Positions 6,459 to 13,307 of a stretch of 13,720 bases of DNA are shown piece after piece. Location of the stretch: assembly GCA_021811225.1 (NCBI GenBank), contig JAJZPJ010000060.1, positions 1-13,720 on the forward strand, read 5' to 3'. The DNA comes from Pseudomonadota bacterium. Lineage in GTDB: Bacteria; Pseudomonadota; Gammaproteobacteria; Burkholderiales; Rhodocyclaceae. Position 1 is the first letter of the stretch; each line of letters opens with the position of its first letter. Both the position numbers and the translations under genes were made by a program. Below the pieces are notes generated by a model. The model had not been told where the DNA came from, made no database searches, and saw only the letters and a program-made list of their open reading frames with translations.

Positions 6459-6782
6459 ATGATCGATCTCGAAGTGATCCACCGCGTCCAGGCAACGCTG
6501 GCCGAGCGCAAGAGGGCGGCGCCCGACACCTCTTATGTCGCCAGTCTGTACGCCAAGGGCACCGACAGCATCTGCAAGAAGGTGGCGGAAGAGGCGGCCG
6601 AGACCATCATGGCGGCGAAGGACGGCGATAGGCTGCATCTGGTGCGCGAAGTGACCGACCTGTGGTTTCACAGCATGGTCCTGCTGGCCCATTTCGATCT
6701 GGGCGTCGATGATGTTCTGTTCGAGTTTCGCCGGCGCGAGGGCATTTCCGGAATAGACGAGAAGAAGTCCCGGCCGGCCTGA
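6459..6782 (+). CDS. hisE: Phosphoribosyl-ATP pyrophosphatase HisE
   Basis: HisE hydrolyses PR-ATP to PR-AMP and pyrophosphate, the second step of histidine synthesis. The 107-residue protein is an all-alpha MazG-like NTP pyrophosphatase. The metal-binding helix motif KVAEEAAET (41-49, with E44, E45 and E48) and EVTDLWFH (64-71, with D67) are clear, as is SYVASLYAKGTDSI-KK near 25-41. The frame is open upstream to 6402, but the ATG at 6459 gives the standard N-terminus and normal length. In relatives hisE directly follows hisI; here the two are about 2 kb apart with a minus-strand kinase between them. Its stop codon sits in the loop of a perfect GC hairpin. Confidence 0.95.
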   Translation: MIDLEVIHRVQATLAERKRAAPDTSYVASLYAKGTDSICKKVAEEAAETIMAAKDGDRLHLVREVTDLWFHSMVLLAHFDLGVDDVLFEFRRREGISGIDEKKSRPA

Positions 6783-6793
6783 GGCCGGCCGGG
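6769..6793 (+). terminator. Perfect GC hairpin with the hisE stop codon in its loop
   Basis: Eleven bases at 6769-6779 pair perfectly with 6783-6793, and the three-base loop 6780-6782 is exactly the TGA stop of hisE. A G-U pair can add a twelfth step. No T-run follows (the next bases are GATACAG), so it is not a normal intrinsic terminator. It may block 3'-5' exonucleases, pause ribosomes or RNA polymerase, or separate hisE expression from the downstream genes. Confidence 0.45.
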
Positions 6794-6816
6794 GATACAG
6801 CCAACGGGAGTTTTCG

Positions 6817-7164
6817 ATGAACCAATGCATTTTCTGCAAGATCGTCAGGGGTGAGATTCCCAGCCGCAAGGTTTATGAGGATGAGGATATTTTCGCCTTC
6901 GACGACATCAATCCGCTCGCGCCGGTGCATTTCATGATCATCCCCAAAATCCATCTGCCCTCGTTGGCCGAAGCCGATCCGTCGCACCAGGCGGTGCTCG
7001 GGAAAATGCTCGCCATGGCGGGTACTTTGGCGCGCTCGCAGGGGCTGGGCGACGGCTTCCGGAGCATCATCAACACCGGCCGTATCGGTCGGCAAGAGGT
7101 GTATCATCTGCACTTGCATATCCTCGGCGGCCCTGAGCCGCTGGGGGCGATGATGGGAAAATAA
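6817..7164 (+). CDS. hinT: HIT-family nucleotide hydrolase (HinT-like)
   Basis: HIT proteins hydrolyse nucleoside phosphoramidates and acylated AMP; HinT acts on aminoacyl-adenylates in the cytoplasm. The 115-residue protein is normal in length. The catalytic triad is H97, H99 and H101 in YHLHLHILGG, near the C-terminus. The N-terminal CIFCKI (C4, C7) resembles the HinT-branch start, and FDDINPLAPVHFMIIPK (28-44) forms the nucleotide pocket. Its start is preceded by ACGGGAG at a suitable distance. It follows hisE by 34 bases and precedes tatA by 11 bases, the usual betaproteobacterial order. The link to histidine synthesis is positional; a functional link is not established by the sequence. 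Confidence 0.93.
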   Translation: MNQCIFCKIVRGEIPSRKVYEDEDIFAFDDINPLAPVHFMIIPKIHLPSLAEADPSHQAVLGKMLAMAGTLARSQGLGDGFRSIINTGRIGRQEVYHLHLHILGGPEPLGAMMGK

Positions 7165-7169
7165 GGAGG
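7163..7169 (+). promoter_or_regulatory. Strong Shine-Dalgarno site of tatA
   Basis: AAGGAGG overlaps the hinT stop codon and lies 6 bases before the tatA ATG. It is the best ribosome-binding site in the window. This fits TatA being needed in large excess over TatB and TatC, and it contrasts with the pyrimidine-rich leader of tatB, where no such site is seen. Confidence 0.8.
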
Positions 7170-7175
7170 CTTTAT

Positions 7176-7409
7176 ATGCTCGGCTTAGACAGCGTTTGGC
7201 ACTGGCTGATCGTGCTGGTGATCGTGATGTTGATATTCGGCACCAAGAAGCTGCGCAATATCGGGCAGGATCTCGGCGGTGCGGTGAAGGGCTTCAAGGA
7301 AGGCATGCGTGACGCCAGCGCCGACAAGCCCGTCGAGAGATCCGACGAGCAGCAGGCCGCCGCGGGCCACATCATCGAAGGCGAAATCAAGGAAAAGGTC
7401 AAGAGCTGA
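7176..7409 (+). CDS. tatA: Sec-independent translocase pore component TatA
   Basis: TatA oligomers form the size-variable passage for folded Tat substrates across the inner membrane. The 77-residue protein has a single N-terminal membrane helix (about 5-21), then the FGTKKL hinge (F21-G22) and the amphipathic helix RNIGQDLGGAVKGFKEGM (27-44). A charged, disordered tail follows. HWLIVLVIV-LIFGTKKL is diagnostic and separates it from TatB, which has GPERLP at the hinge. It opens the tatABC operon and has a strong ribosome-binding site. Confidence 0.96.
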   Translation: MLGLDSVWHWLIVLVIVMLIFGTKKLRNIGQDLGGAVKGFKEGMRDASADKPVERSDEQQAAAGHIIEGEIKEKVKS

Positions 7410-7463
7410 TCGGCCGCGATGGCTGCTGTAACACGCTCCCATCCCTGATTTCTCCCCGCCCTC

Positions 7464-7853
7464 ATGTTCGACATCGGTTTCTCAGAGCTGGTGGTCATCG
7501 GCCTGGTGGCGCTGATCGTCATCGGTCCGGAGCGGCTGCCCAAGGTCGCGCGTACCGCCGGCCTGCTGCTCGGCCGCCTGCAGCGTTATGTCAGCGACGT
7601 CAAGGCCGACATCAACCGCGAGATGCAACTGGACGAGTTGAAGAAAGTGCAGGAACAGCTCGCGGATCATGCCCGCGCCATGGGCGCCTCGATCAGCGGC
7701 GAAATGCAGGCCGTGCATGAATCGCTGAACCAGGCGATCGCCCCGCCGGAGGTCTCGACGCCGCCCCAGGCGGCCAGTCCGCAGCCGGCGGTGTCGCCGG
7801 CGGATCAGATGGAACTCGGGCTTGATCGGGCCGCGGAAAAGACCGAAACCTGA
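7464..7853 (+). CDS. tatB: Sec-independent translocase receptor component TatB
   Basis: TatB pairs with TatC in the receptor complex that binds twin-arginine signal peptides. The 129-residue protein begins MFDIGFSELVVIG, with the conserved polar residue E8 in the membrane helix (about 5-20). The GPERLP hinge (21-26) and a long charged amphipathic region (about 27-75) follow, then a Pro/Ala/Ser-rich tail. The 54 bases between tatA and tatB hold no obvious Shine-Dalgarno sequence; the last part is pyrimidine-rich. tatC starts 3 bases after its stop. Confidence 0.95.
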   Translation: MFDIGFSELVVIGLVALIVIGPERLPKVARTAGLLLGRLQRYVSDVKADINREMQLDELKKVQEQLADHARAMGASISGEMQAVHESLNQAIAPPEVSTPPQAASPQPAVSPADQMELGLDRAAEKTET

Positions 7854-7856
7854 CGC

Positions 7857-8684
7857 ATGGACGACGCCCAGGAAAGTTTCATCTCGCATCTGATCGAGTT
7901 GCGCAGCCGGTTGATCCGCGCGATCGCGGCCGTCTTCATCATCTTCGCCGCCCTGTTCTCCTGGGCCCGCGAGATCTACACGCTGCTGGCGCGGCCGATG
8001 CTGGCGGCGATGCCCTCGGGCAGCCACATGATCGCCACCGACGTCGCCGGCGCCTTCTTCGTGCCGATGAAGGTGACGCTGATGCTCTCCTTCCTGCTGG
8101 CGCTGCCCTACGTGATCTACCAGGTCTGGGCCTTCGTCGCGCCCGGTCTCTACGCCCACGAAAAAAGACTGGTGCCGCCCCTGATCGTCGCCAGCGTGCT
8201 GCTGTTCTTCACCGGCATGTCCTTCGCTTATTTCGTCGTATTCCCGGTGGCCTTCGGTTTCATCACCCATTTCGCGCCGGTGGGGGTCGTGGTGATGACC
8301 GACATCGACAAGTACGTTTCCTTCGTGATGACCACCTTCCTCGCCTTCGGCGTCACCTTCCAGGTGCCGGTGGTGGTCATCGTGCTGGTCAGGATCGGCC
8401 TGGTCAGCATCGCCAAACTGAAGGAGATCCGCCCCTACGTGATCGTCGGTTCCTTCGTCGTCGGCGCCCTGTTTACTCCGCCCGACGCCCTGTCGCAGTT
8501 CATGCTCGCGGTGCCGCTGTGGTTGCTCTACGAACTCGGGATCATCTTCGCGCGCTTCTTCGTCAAGCCGCCGGTACCAGACGAGGGCGACTATCGGCCG
8601 CTCACCGACGCCGAGATGGAGCGGGAACTGGATAAGGCGGAAGCGGCAGCCGACGCGGGCAAGATCGAGTCTCAAAAAGAATAG
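7857..8684 (+). CDS. tatC: Sec-independent translocase receptor TatC
   Basis: TatC is the polytopic inner-membrane receptor that recognises the twin-arginine motif. The 275-residue protein has six predicted membrane helices, at about 22-38, 72-95, 107-131, 152-180, 195-208 and 212-232. The cytoplasmic N-terminal signature HLIELRSRL is at 11-19. FVAPGLYAHEKR (93-104) includes the functionally important E102 in the first cytoplasmic loop, and FTPPDALSQ (206-214) is the late conserved periplasmic turn. A charged cytoplasmic tail of about 40 residues follows. It is last in the operon and converges on the HtrA-type protease gene, 8 bases away. Confidence 0.96.
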   Translation: MDDAQESFISHLIELRSRLIRAIAAVFIIFAALFSWAREIYTLLARPMLAAMPSGSHMIATDVAGAFFVPMKVTLMLSFLLALPYVIYQVWAFVAPGLYAHEKRLVPPLIVASVLLFFTGMSFAYFVVFPVAFGFITHFAPVGVVVMTDIDKYVSFVMTTFLAFGVTFQVPVVVIVLVRIGLVSIAKLKEIRPYVIVGSFVVGALFTPPDALSQFMLAVPLWLLYELGIIFARFFVKPPVPDEGDYRPLTDAEMERELDKAEAAADAGKIESQKE

Positions 8685-8686
8685 CG

Positions 8687-8703
8687 GGCCGGCTACCCCG
8701 GCC
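8687..8703. terminator. Possible shared hairpin between tatC and the protease gene
   Basis: GGCCGG (8687-8692) pairs with CCGGCC (8698-8703) around a five-base loop, between two convergent genes. In the minus direction a CTTTTT run follows after several bases; in the plus direction only a short GGTTT follows. The protease stop codon lies in the loop. It may terminate the minus-strand transcript weakly. Confidence 0.35.
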
Positions 8704-9847
8704 GCGGTTTCGGCCGCTTGCCGATGGTCACCGCCAGATCGACGCTCTTGCCGCCGCGGCGCAGACCGAACTGCGCCCGCGATCCCGGCCTCAGCTCGGC
8801 AATCATCTCCAGCATGCTCTGGGCGTCGGTGACGCGCCTGCCCGCCACCGTCATCAGCACGTCGCCCGGCCGGATGCCGGCGCGGTCGGCCGGACCGCCG
8901 CGCATCACGCCGGCGATCAGCGCGCCCTCGGTGTCGGGCAGTTTGAATGAATCCGCGAGCTCCGGCGTGATCTCCTGCACCTCGATGCCGACCCAGCCGC
9001 GCGTCACGGTGCCGGTCTTGATGATCTGATCCATGACGTTCTTGGCCAGCGAAATCGGGATGGCGAAGCCGATGCCCATCGAGCCGCCGTTCTGGGAGTA
9101 GATCGCGGTGTTGATGCCGACCAGGTTGCCGTTGGTGTCGATCAGCGCGCCGCCCGAGTTGCCGGGATTGATGGCGGCATCGGTCTGGATGAAGTCCTCG
9201 AAGGCGTTGATGCCCAAATGCGAGCGGCCCAGCGCGCTGACGATGCCGGAGGTCACCGTCTGGCCGACGCCGAAGGGATTGCCGATGGCCAGCACCACGT
9301 CGCCGACGCGCAGCGATCCGGACGGGGCGAAGGTGATCGCGGGCAGCTTCGCCCCGGCATCGATGCGCAGTACGGCCAGATCCGTGTCGGGGTCTGCGCC
9401 GACCACGCGCGCCTTGAATTTCCGGCCGTCTTGCAACGCCACCTCGATCTGATCGGCGGCCTCGATCACATGATTGTTGGTCAGGATGTAGCCATCGGGA
9501 CCGACGATGACGCCGCTGCCCAGGCCGGAACGCCGTTGCGGCCGCACCTCGTAGCGATCGCCGAAGAAATGGCGGAAAAAGGGGTCGTTCAACAAGGGAT
9601 TGAGCGGGGCTCTGACCTCCTGGCTGGTATAGATATGCACCACCGAAGGCAGCGCCTTCTGTGCCGCATAGCTGTAGGAGACCACCTTGCGTATGTTGCC
9701 GGGCGGCGCCGCGGCTTCCTGCACCGCGACGACCCGGCCGCCCGCCGAACCGCGGTCGAGCCATCCCGGTTTCAGCGTCTGAACGACGAACAGAACCGCC
9801 AGGCTGACGGTGACGGCCTGCGCAAAAATCAGCCAGAGTCGGCGCAT
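8693..9847 (-). CDS. Membrane-anchored HtrA/DegS-type serine protease with one PDZ domain
   Basis: This trypsin-like protease of the HtrA family works in envelope quality control or regulated proteolysis. The 384-residue protein begins with an uncleaved-looking membrane anchor (about 4-23, with no clear cleavage site). A protease domain follows at about 55-275, with catalytic triad H126 (TNNHVIE), D156 (DTDLAVL) and S231 (GNSGGAL). A single PDZ domain lies at about 285-375, with GWVGIEVQEIT at its start. One PDZ domain and an anchor resemble DegS/AlgW rather than the two-PDZ DegP/DegQ. It may therefore cut an anti-sigma factor, but that role is not shown by the sequence. It is convergent with tatC and divergent from the nif3-like gene, with only 36 bases between the starts. 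Confidence 0.92.
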   Translation of the reverse strand: MRRLWLIFAQAVTVSLAVLFVVQTLKPGWLDRGSAGGRVVAVQEAAAPPGNIRKVVSYSYAAQKALPSVVHIYTSQEVRAPLNPLLNDPFFRHFFGDRYEVRPQRRSGLGSGVIVGPDGYILTNNHVIEAADQIEVALQDGRKFKARVVGADPDTDLAVLRIDAGAKLPAITFAPSGSLRVGDVVLAIGNPFGVGQTVTSGIVSALGRSHLGINAFEDFIQTDAAINPGNSGGALIDTNGNLVGINTAIYSQNGGSMGIGFAIPISLAKNVMDQIIKTGTVTRGWVGIEVQEITPELADSFKLPDTEGALIAGVMRGGPADRAGIRPGDVLMTVAGRRVTDAQSMLEMIAELRPGSRAQFGLRRGGKSVDLAVTIGKRPKPRPG

Positions 9848-9883
9848 AATTTGATCCGTTACGTTTCTCTGTCGGTGTGCCCC

Positions 9884-10657
9884 ATGCAGCGCGATCCCTC
9901 ATCACGAGACCCCGTATCAAGAGACGAGCTGCGAGATCATCTCGACCGGCTCCTGGACGCCGCGCGCTTCCGCGATTATTGCCCAAATGGACTGCAAGTG
10001 GAAGGCAGCGCAAAGGTGGGCCGCGTGGTCTGCGGCGTCACCGCCAGTCAGGCGCTGATCGACGCGGCGGCGGCGCGGGGAGCGGATGCCGTGCTGGTGC
10101 ACCACGGCTGGTTCTGGAAGTCGGAGGACGGGCGGGTCACCGGCTACCGCAAACAGCGGATGGCTGCGCTGCTGGCCAATGACATCAGCCTGTTCGCCTA
10201 CCACCTGCCGCTCGACGCCCACGCCGAACTGGGCAACAACGCGCAGTTGGCGAAGCTTTTGGGCTGGCGGATAGACGGCCGCTTTGCCGAGCAGGAGATC
10301 GGTTTTCTCGGTCGCACCGCTGCTGCGACGGTGGCCGAGCAGGCCGTCGCTCTGGAGCGGGCCCTGGGACGCAAGCCCCTTCTGGCGGGCGATCCGGGCA
10401 AGCCCTTGCGGCGCATTGCCTGGTGTTCCGGCGGCGCCCAGGACTATTTCGAACAGGCGATCGCCGCCGGCGCGGATTGCTTCATCTCCGGCGAAATTTC
10501 CGAGCAGAACGTGCATGTGGCGCGCGAATCGGGTGTTCCCTACATCGCCGCCGGCCATCACGCCACCGAGCGCTACGGCGTCCAGGCGCTGGCCGCCCGC
10601 CTGCGCGAAGACCTGGGCATCGAGTGCGAATATCTGGAGATCGACAACCCGGTGTGA
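9884..10657 (+). CDS. Nif3-like dinuclear metal-binding protein (GTP cyclohydrolase I type 2/YbgI family)
   Basis: The protein of 257 residues belongs to the Nif3/DUF34 family, whose members form ring-shaped hexamers with two metal ions per subunit. The precise cellular role is unsettled. Probable metal ligands are H73 and H74 (VHHGWFWK), H107, D111 and H113 (YHLPLDAH), and H225 and E229 (GHHATERYG). CPNGLQVEG at 33-41 and SGEISEQN at 202-209 are also family hallmarks. The frame is open far upstream over the antisense of the protease gene; the ATG at 9884 gives the family N-terminus, and a GTG three codons earlier is the only near alternative. The start lies 36 bases from the divergent protease gene. 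In many betaproteobacteria this gene is followed by petABC; here a MarR gene follows in the opposite direction. Confidence 0.92.
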   Translation: MQRDPSSRDPVSRDELRDHLDRLLDAARFRDYCPNGLQVEGSAKVGRVVCGVTASQALIDAAAARGADAVLVHHGWFWKSEDGRVTGYRKQRMAALLANDISLFAYHLPLDAHAELGNNAQLAKLLGWRIDGRFAEQEIGFLGRTAAATVAEQAVALERALGRKPLLAGDPGKPLRRIAWCSGGAQDYFEQAIAAGADCFISGEISEQNVHVARESGVPYIAAGHHATERYGVQALAARLREDLGIECEYLEIDNPV

Positions 10658-10668
10658 GCGGGCTCGGG

Positions 10669-11202
10669 CTATGCCTGATCTGACCGCTTCGGCCGCAGAT
10701 GCTCGCGGATGCGCGCGAGCATGGCGATCAAGCGCGCCGTATCCTCGTCTCCGAGCGCCGCGGCGATGTGCTTCTCGTGACTCCTGACGCGCCGCTTCAT
10801 CGCCCGCAGCAATTTCTTGCCGTCCTCGGTCAGCCACAGGGCGTTGGAGCGCCGGTCGTTCGGCGCGGCGCGGCGTTCGACCAATTTGCGCGTCTCCAGC
10901 TGGTCGATCACCGCGACCATGGTCGAGCGGTCGAGCTGGGTGGCCAGGGCCAGCCGGCTTTGCGTCATCCCCGGGTTGGCGCCGATCAGCACCAGCACGC
11001 CGAAGCGCCCGGGCGAGATCGACTGATCGGCGAGCGAGCTGCCGAAATCGCCGAAAATCGCCAGCTGGGTCAGGCGCAGCTGGTAGCCGATCAAGTCCGG
11101 CAGCAGGTCGAAATCGAGTTCGGCGGGCTTGGCCGCCGGTGGCTTGGAAGCTCGGGCGCCGGCTGTCGGTGCGGCGGGCTTTTGGGTCTTTGACGCGGGC
11201 AT
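10669..11202 (-). CDS. MarR-family transcriptional regulator
   Basis: This is a winged-helix dimeric regulator that usually represses its own gene and a divergent one until a phenolic or other small ligand binds. With the ATG at 11202 the protein has 177 residues. It has an Ala/Pro/Lys-rich N-terminal tail (about 1-28) and a MarR fold from about 35. The recognition helix and wing lie at DRSTMVAVIDQLETRKLVERR (91-111), with the DRRSNALWLTEDG wing hallmark at 116-128. A TTG start at 11232 would add ten residues but would sit inside the inverted repeat, so ATG is preferred. The 126 bases to the divergent FAH-family gene hold an operator-like palindrome. The ligand is not readable from the sequence. 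Confidence 0.88.
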   Translation of the reverse strand: MPASKTQKPAAPTAGARASKPPAAKPAELDFDLLPDLIGYQLRLTQLAIFGDFGSSLADQSISPGRFGVLVLIGANPGMTQSRLALATQLDRSTMVAVIDQLETRKLVERRAAPNDRRSNALWLTEDGKKLLRAMKRRVRSHEKHIAAALGDEDTARLIAMLARIREHLRPKRSDQA

Positions 11203-11219
11203 GGGCGGTATCGGGTATT

Positions 11220-11234
11220 GTTTGGTAGCCAAAC
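11220..11234. promoter_or_regulatory. Operator-like inverted repeat between marR and the FAH-family gene
   Basis: GTTTGG (11220-11225) and CCAAAC (11229-11234) form a perfect 6-bp inverted repeat with a TAG spacer. It lies in an AT-rich patch (about 11216-11247) inside GC-rich DNA. A further AAACT half-site occurs at 11241-11245, ten bases after the one at 11231-11235. TATACT at 11235-11240 is a possible -10 for the FAH-family gene, and TATAGT at 11238-11233 is one for marR. A bound MarR dimer would cover both promoters. Size and symmetry fit MarR sites; binding is inferred. Confidence 0.55.
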
Positions 11235-11328
11235 TATACTAAACTTTGTGGCAGAATGGGTGGGCGGCGGCAAGTGCCCTCTTCGAGGAGGCACAACGCG
11301 ATTTTGCGACACTCCAGGGGGTTGGTTC

Positions 11329-12021
11329 ATGCCTTACGCTTTTTCCGTGCCTCAGGCCGCCGTGCCGATCGCCGGCGGCAACGATCTGTTTCCGGTGCGG
11401 CGCATCTATTGCGTCGGCCGGAACTATGCCGAGCACGCCAAGGAAATGGGCTTTACCGGCCGCGAGCCGCCCTTCTTCTTCTGCAAGCCCGCCGACGCGG
11501 TCGTTCCCGTGCCCGAGAACGCGGTCGGCGAGGTCGCTTTCCCGCCGATGACGGCGAACTATCAACACGAGATCGAACTGGTGGTGGCGATCGGCGAGGG
11601 CGGCAGCAACATTCCCGTCGATCGCGCCGACGCGCATATCTTCGGCTACGCCGTCGGCCTCGACATGACGCGGCGGGACCTGCAATTGGCGCTGCGCGAA
11701 ATGGGCCGCCCCTGGGAACTGGGCAAGGCTTTCGACCAGTCGGCGCCGATCGGCCCCATCCATCGGCTGGGCGAGACCGGCGTCATGGAGCGGGGTGCGA
11801 TCTGGCTCAAGGTCAACGGCGTGGAGAAGCAGCGCGGCGAGCTGACGGAATTGATCTGGTCGATCCCGGAGGTCATCAGCAATCTCTCCGAGTACTTCAC
11901 GCTGGAGCCGGGCGACCTGATTTTCACGGGAACCCCCTCGGGCGTGGGCAAGGTGCAAGGCGGAGATGTCCTGGTCGGCGGCGTCGATGGCCTGGGCGAA
12001 TTGTCCGTAAAACTGCTTTAG
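11329..12021 (+). CDS. Fumarylacetoacetate hydrolase family protein (acylpyruvase/fumarylpyruvate hydrolase type)
   Basis: Enzymes of this family cleave C-C bonds of acylpyruvates such as fumarylpyruvate, or decarboxylate oxaloacetate, using Mg or Mn. The 230-residue protein is the short, single-domain form. Probable catalytic residues are H36 and E39 in GRNYAEHAKEMG. Metal ligands are E81 and E83 (HEIELVV) and D112 (GLDMTRRDLQ). KAFDQSAPIGP (133-143) and FTGTPSGVG (199-207) complete the signature. The ATG at 11329 follows CCAGGGGG at good spacing; an upstream open frame to 11218 crosses the operator and looks non-coding. Divergence from a MarR gene suggests induction by an aromatic or related acid. 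The exact substrate (fumarylpyruvate, as in gentisate breakdown, or another acylpyruvate) is open. Confidence 0.9.
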   Translation: MPYAFSVPQAAVPIAGGNDLFPVRRIYCVGRNYAEHAKEMGFTGREPPFFFCKPADAVVPVPENAVGEVAFPPMTANYQHEIELVVAIGEGGSNIPVDRADAHIFGYAVGLDMTRRDLQLALREMGRPWELGKAFDQSAPIGPIHRLGETGVMERGAIWLKVNGVEKQRGELTELIWSIPEVISNLSEYFTLEPGDLIFTGTPSGVGKVQGGDVLVGGVDGLGELSVKLL

Positions 12022-12066
12022 GCGCGCCGCCAGAATGCCAGGAAAATAACCGTATGCCGAGTAAGA

Positions 12067-12082
12067 TGCCGGAAAATCGGCA
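12067..12082 (+). other. Small hairpin between the FAH-family gene and the solute-binding protein gene
   Basis: TGCCGG (12067-12072) pairs with TCGGCA (12077-12082) around an AAAA loop, with one G-U pair. Only GTTTC follows, so it is at best a weak terminator or processing site. ATGCCG also occurs at 12054-12059, 12 bases earlier. The rest of this 108-base gap shows no convincing promoter. Confidence 0.25.
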
Positions 12083-12116
12083 GTTTCAAGACCGATGATG
12101 CACGACCATTCCAACC

Positions 12117-12122
12117 AAGGAG
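12117..12122 (+). promoter_or_regulatory. Shine-Dalgarno site of the solute-binding protein gene
   Basis: AAGGAG lies 7 bases before the ATG at 12130. It fixes the start of the solute-binding protein and suggests strong translation, as is common for periplasmic binding proteins. Confidence 0.75.
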
Positions 12123-12129
12123 ACCACGC

Positions 12130-13290
12130 ATGAAACTCAGAGTATTGTTCGCCGCACTCGCCGCCGTCATGGCCCTGCCGGCAGCGGCCCAGGACACGGT
12201 CAAGATCGGCGCCATCCTGCCGATGTCCGGGCCCTTCGCCAGCTACGGCCGGCAGATCGACAACGGCATGAAGCTGTACATGAAGCAGCACGGCGACGTC
12301 GTCGCCGGCAAGAAGATCGAGGTGCTGGTGCGCGACGACACCGGCCCGGCGCCCGAAATCACCAAGCGCCAGGCGCAGGAGCTGATCGTCAAGGACAAGG
12401 TCAATCTGCTCGCCGGCTTCGGCCTGACGCCCAACGGCCTGGCCGTGGCGCCGCTGATCACCGAGGCGAAGATGCCGGCCGTGATCATGAATGCCGCGAC
12501 CTCGATCATCACCGCCAAATCGCCCTACTTCGTCCGCGTCTCGATGACCCTGCCGCAGGTGACCGCACCGATGGCGACCTGGGCGTTGCAAAACGGCATC
12601 AAGAAGGTCTATGTCCTGGTCTCCGACTACGGCCCGGGCTACGACGCCGAAGGCCAGTTCAAGAAGACCTTCACCGCCGGCGGCGGCGAGATCGTCGGCG
12701 ACGTGCGGGTGCCGCTGAAGAGCCCCGACTTCTCGGCCTACCTGCAGCGCATCAAGGACACCAATCCCCAGGCGGTGTTCCTGTTCCTGCCCGCCGGCGA
12801 GCAGGGCGTGGCTTTCATGAAGGGCTTCCACGAGCGCGGTCTGGACAAGGCCGGCATCAAGCTGATCGCCACCGGCGACATCTCCGACGACAGCGTCATC
12901 GACTCCGAGGGCGATGCGGCGCTCGGCCTGATCACCAGCCACCACTATTCGGATGCGCACAAGTCGCCCCTGAACGCGGCCTTCCTCAAGGGCTACGCCG
13001 AAATCGATCCGCAGATGCGCCCGAACTTCATGGCGGTCGCCGGTTATGACGGCATGGCGCTGATCTATGCGGCGCTGAAGAAGACCGGCGGCAGCACCGA
13101 TGGCGACAAGTTCATGGCGGCCGTGAAGGGCATGAAGTGGGAGAGCCCGCGCGGTCCGGTCATGATCGATCCCGCGACCCGAGACATCGTCCAGAACATC
13201 TACATCCGGCGCGTCGAGAAGATCAAGGGTCACTACTACAACGTCGAGTTCGACACCTTCAAGGCGGTCAAGGATCCGGGCAAGCAGTAA
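12130..13290 (+). CDS. Periplasmic solute-binding protein, branched-chain amino acid type (Peripla_BP_6)
   Basis: This is the extracytoplasmic receptor of an ABC importer of the Liv class. The 386-residue protein has a typical signal peptide (MKLR, a hydrophobic core of alanines and leucines, then PAAAQD) with probable cleavage after A20. It has no lipobox cysteine. The mature part starts with TVKIGAILPMSGPFASYG (23-40), the signature of class I binding proteins, with the conserved glycine and serine contacts. YDGMALIYAALKK (306-318) is the conserved late helix. Members from aromatic-degrading bacteria can bind aromatic acids as well as amino acids, so the ligand is open. No permease or ATPase gene is visible, and the next gene is an ASKHA ATPase just 17 bases downstream. 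Confidence 0.92.
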   Translation: MKLRVLFAALAAVMALPAAAQDTVKIGAILPMSGPFASYGRQIDNGMKLYMKQHGDVVAGKKIEVLVRDDTGPAPEITKRQAQELIVKDKVNLLAGFGLTPNGLAVAPLITEAKMPAVIMNAATSIITAKSPYFVRVSMTLPQVTAPMATWALQNGIKKVYVLVSDYGPGYDAEGQFKKTFTAGGGEIVGDVRVPLKSPDFSAYLQRIKDTNPQAVFLFLPAGEQGVAFMKGFHERGLDKAGIKLIATGDISDDSVIDSEGDAALGLITSHHYSDAHKSPLNAAFLKGYAEIDPQMRPNFMAVAGYDGMALIYAALKKTGGSTDGDKFMAAVKGMKWESPRGPVMIDPATRDIVQNIYIRRVEKIKGHYYNVEFDTFKAVKDPGKQ

Positions 13291-13296
13291 GCCTAT

Positions 13297-13300
13297 AGGG
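13297..13300 (+). promoter_or_regulatory. Possible ribosome-binding site of the ASKHA gene
   Basis: AGGG lies 7 bases before the GTG at 13308, and the in-frame TAG at 13296-13298 overlaps it. It supports GTG as a working start for the ferredoxin-less reading frame. The match is short. Confidence 0.4.
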
Positions 13301-13307
13301 CCTGGCG

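Noticed and set aside
6769..6793. A normal intrinsic terminator after hisE
   Set aside because: The stem is perfect, but no T-run follows, so it is listed only as a hairpin of uncertain role.
7482..10013. An 843-codon open frame on the minus strand across tatB, tatC and the protease gene
   Set aside because: It is antisense to three clearly recognised proteins, its translation is low-complexity and rich in Arg, Gly and His, and GC-rich DNA often leaves such frames open.
11203..11232. A TTG start extending the MarR protein by ten residues
   Set aside because: The TTG lies inside the inverted repeat and overlaps the likely transcription start; the ATG at 11202 is simpler.
11218..11328. A longer N-terminus for the FAH-family protein
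   Set aside because: The extra residues cross the operator-like palindrome and promoter region, and the ATG at 11329 has a suitable ribosome-binding site and the family N-terminus.
11239..13233. A 664-codon minus-strand frame antisense to the FAH-family and solute-binding genes
   Set aside because: Both plus-strand genes have full family signatures, ribosome-binding sites and a signal peptide; the antisense translation shows no domain.
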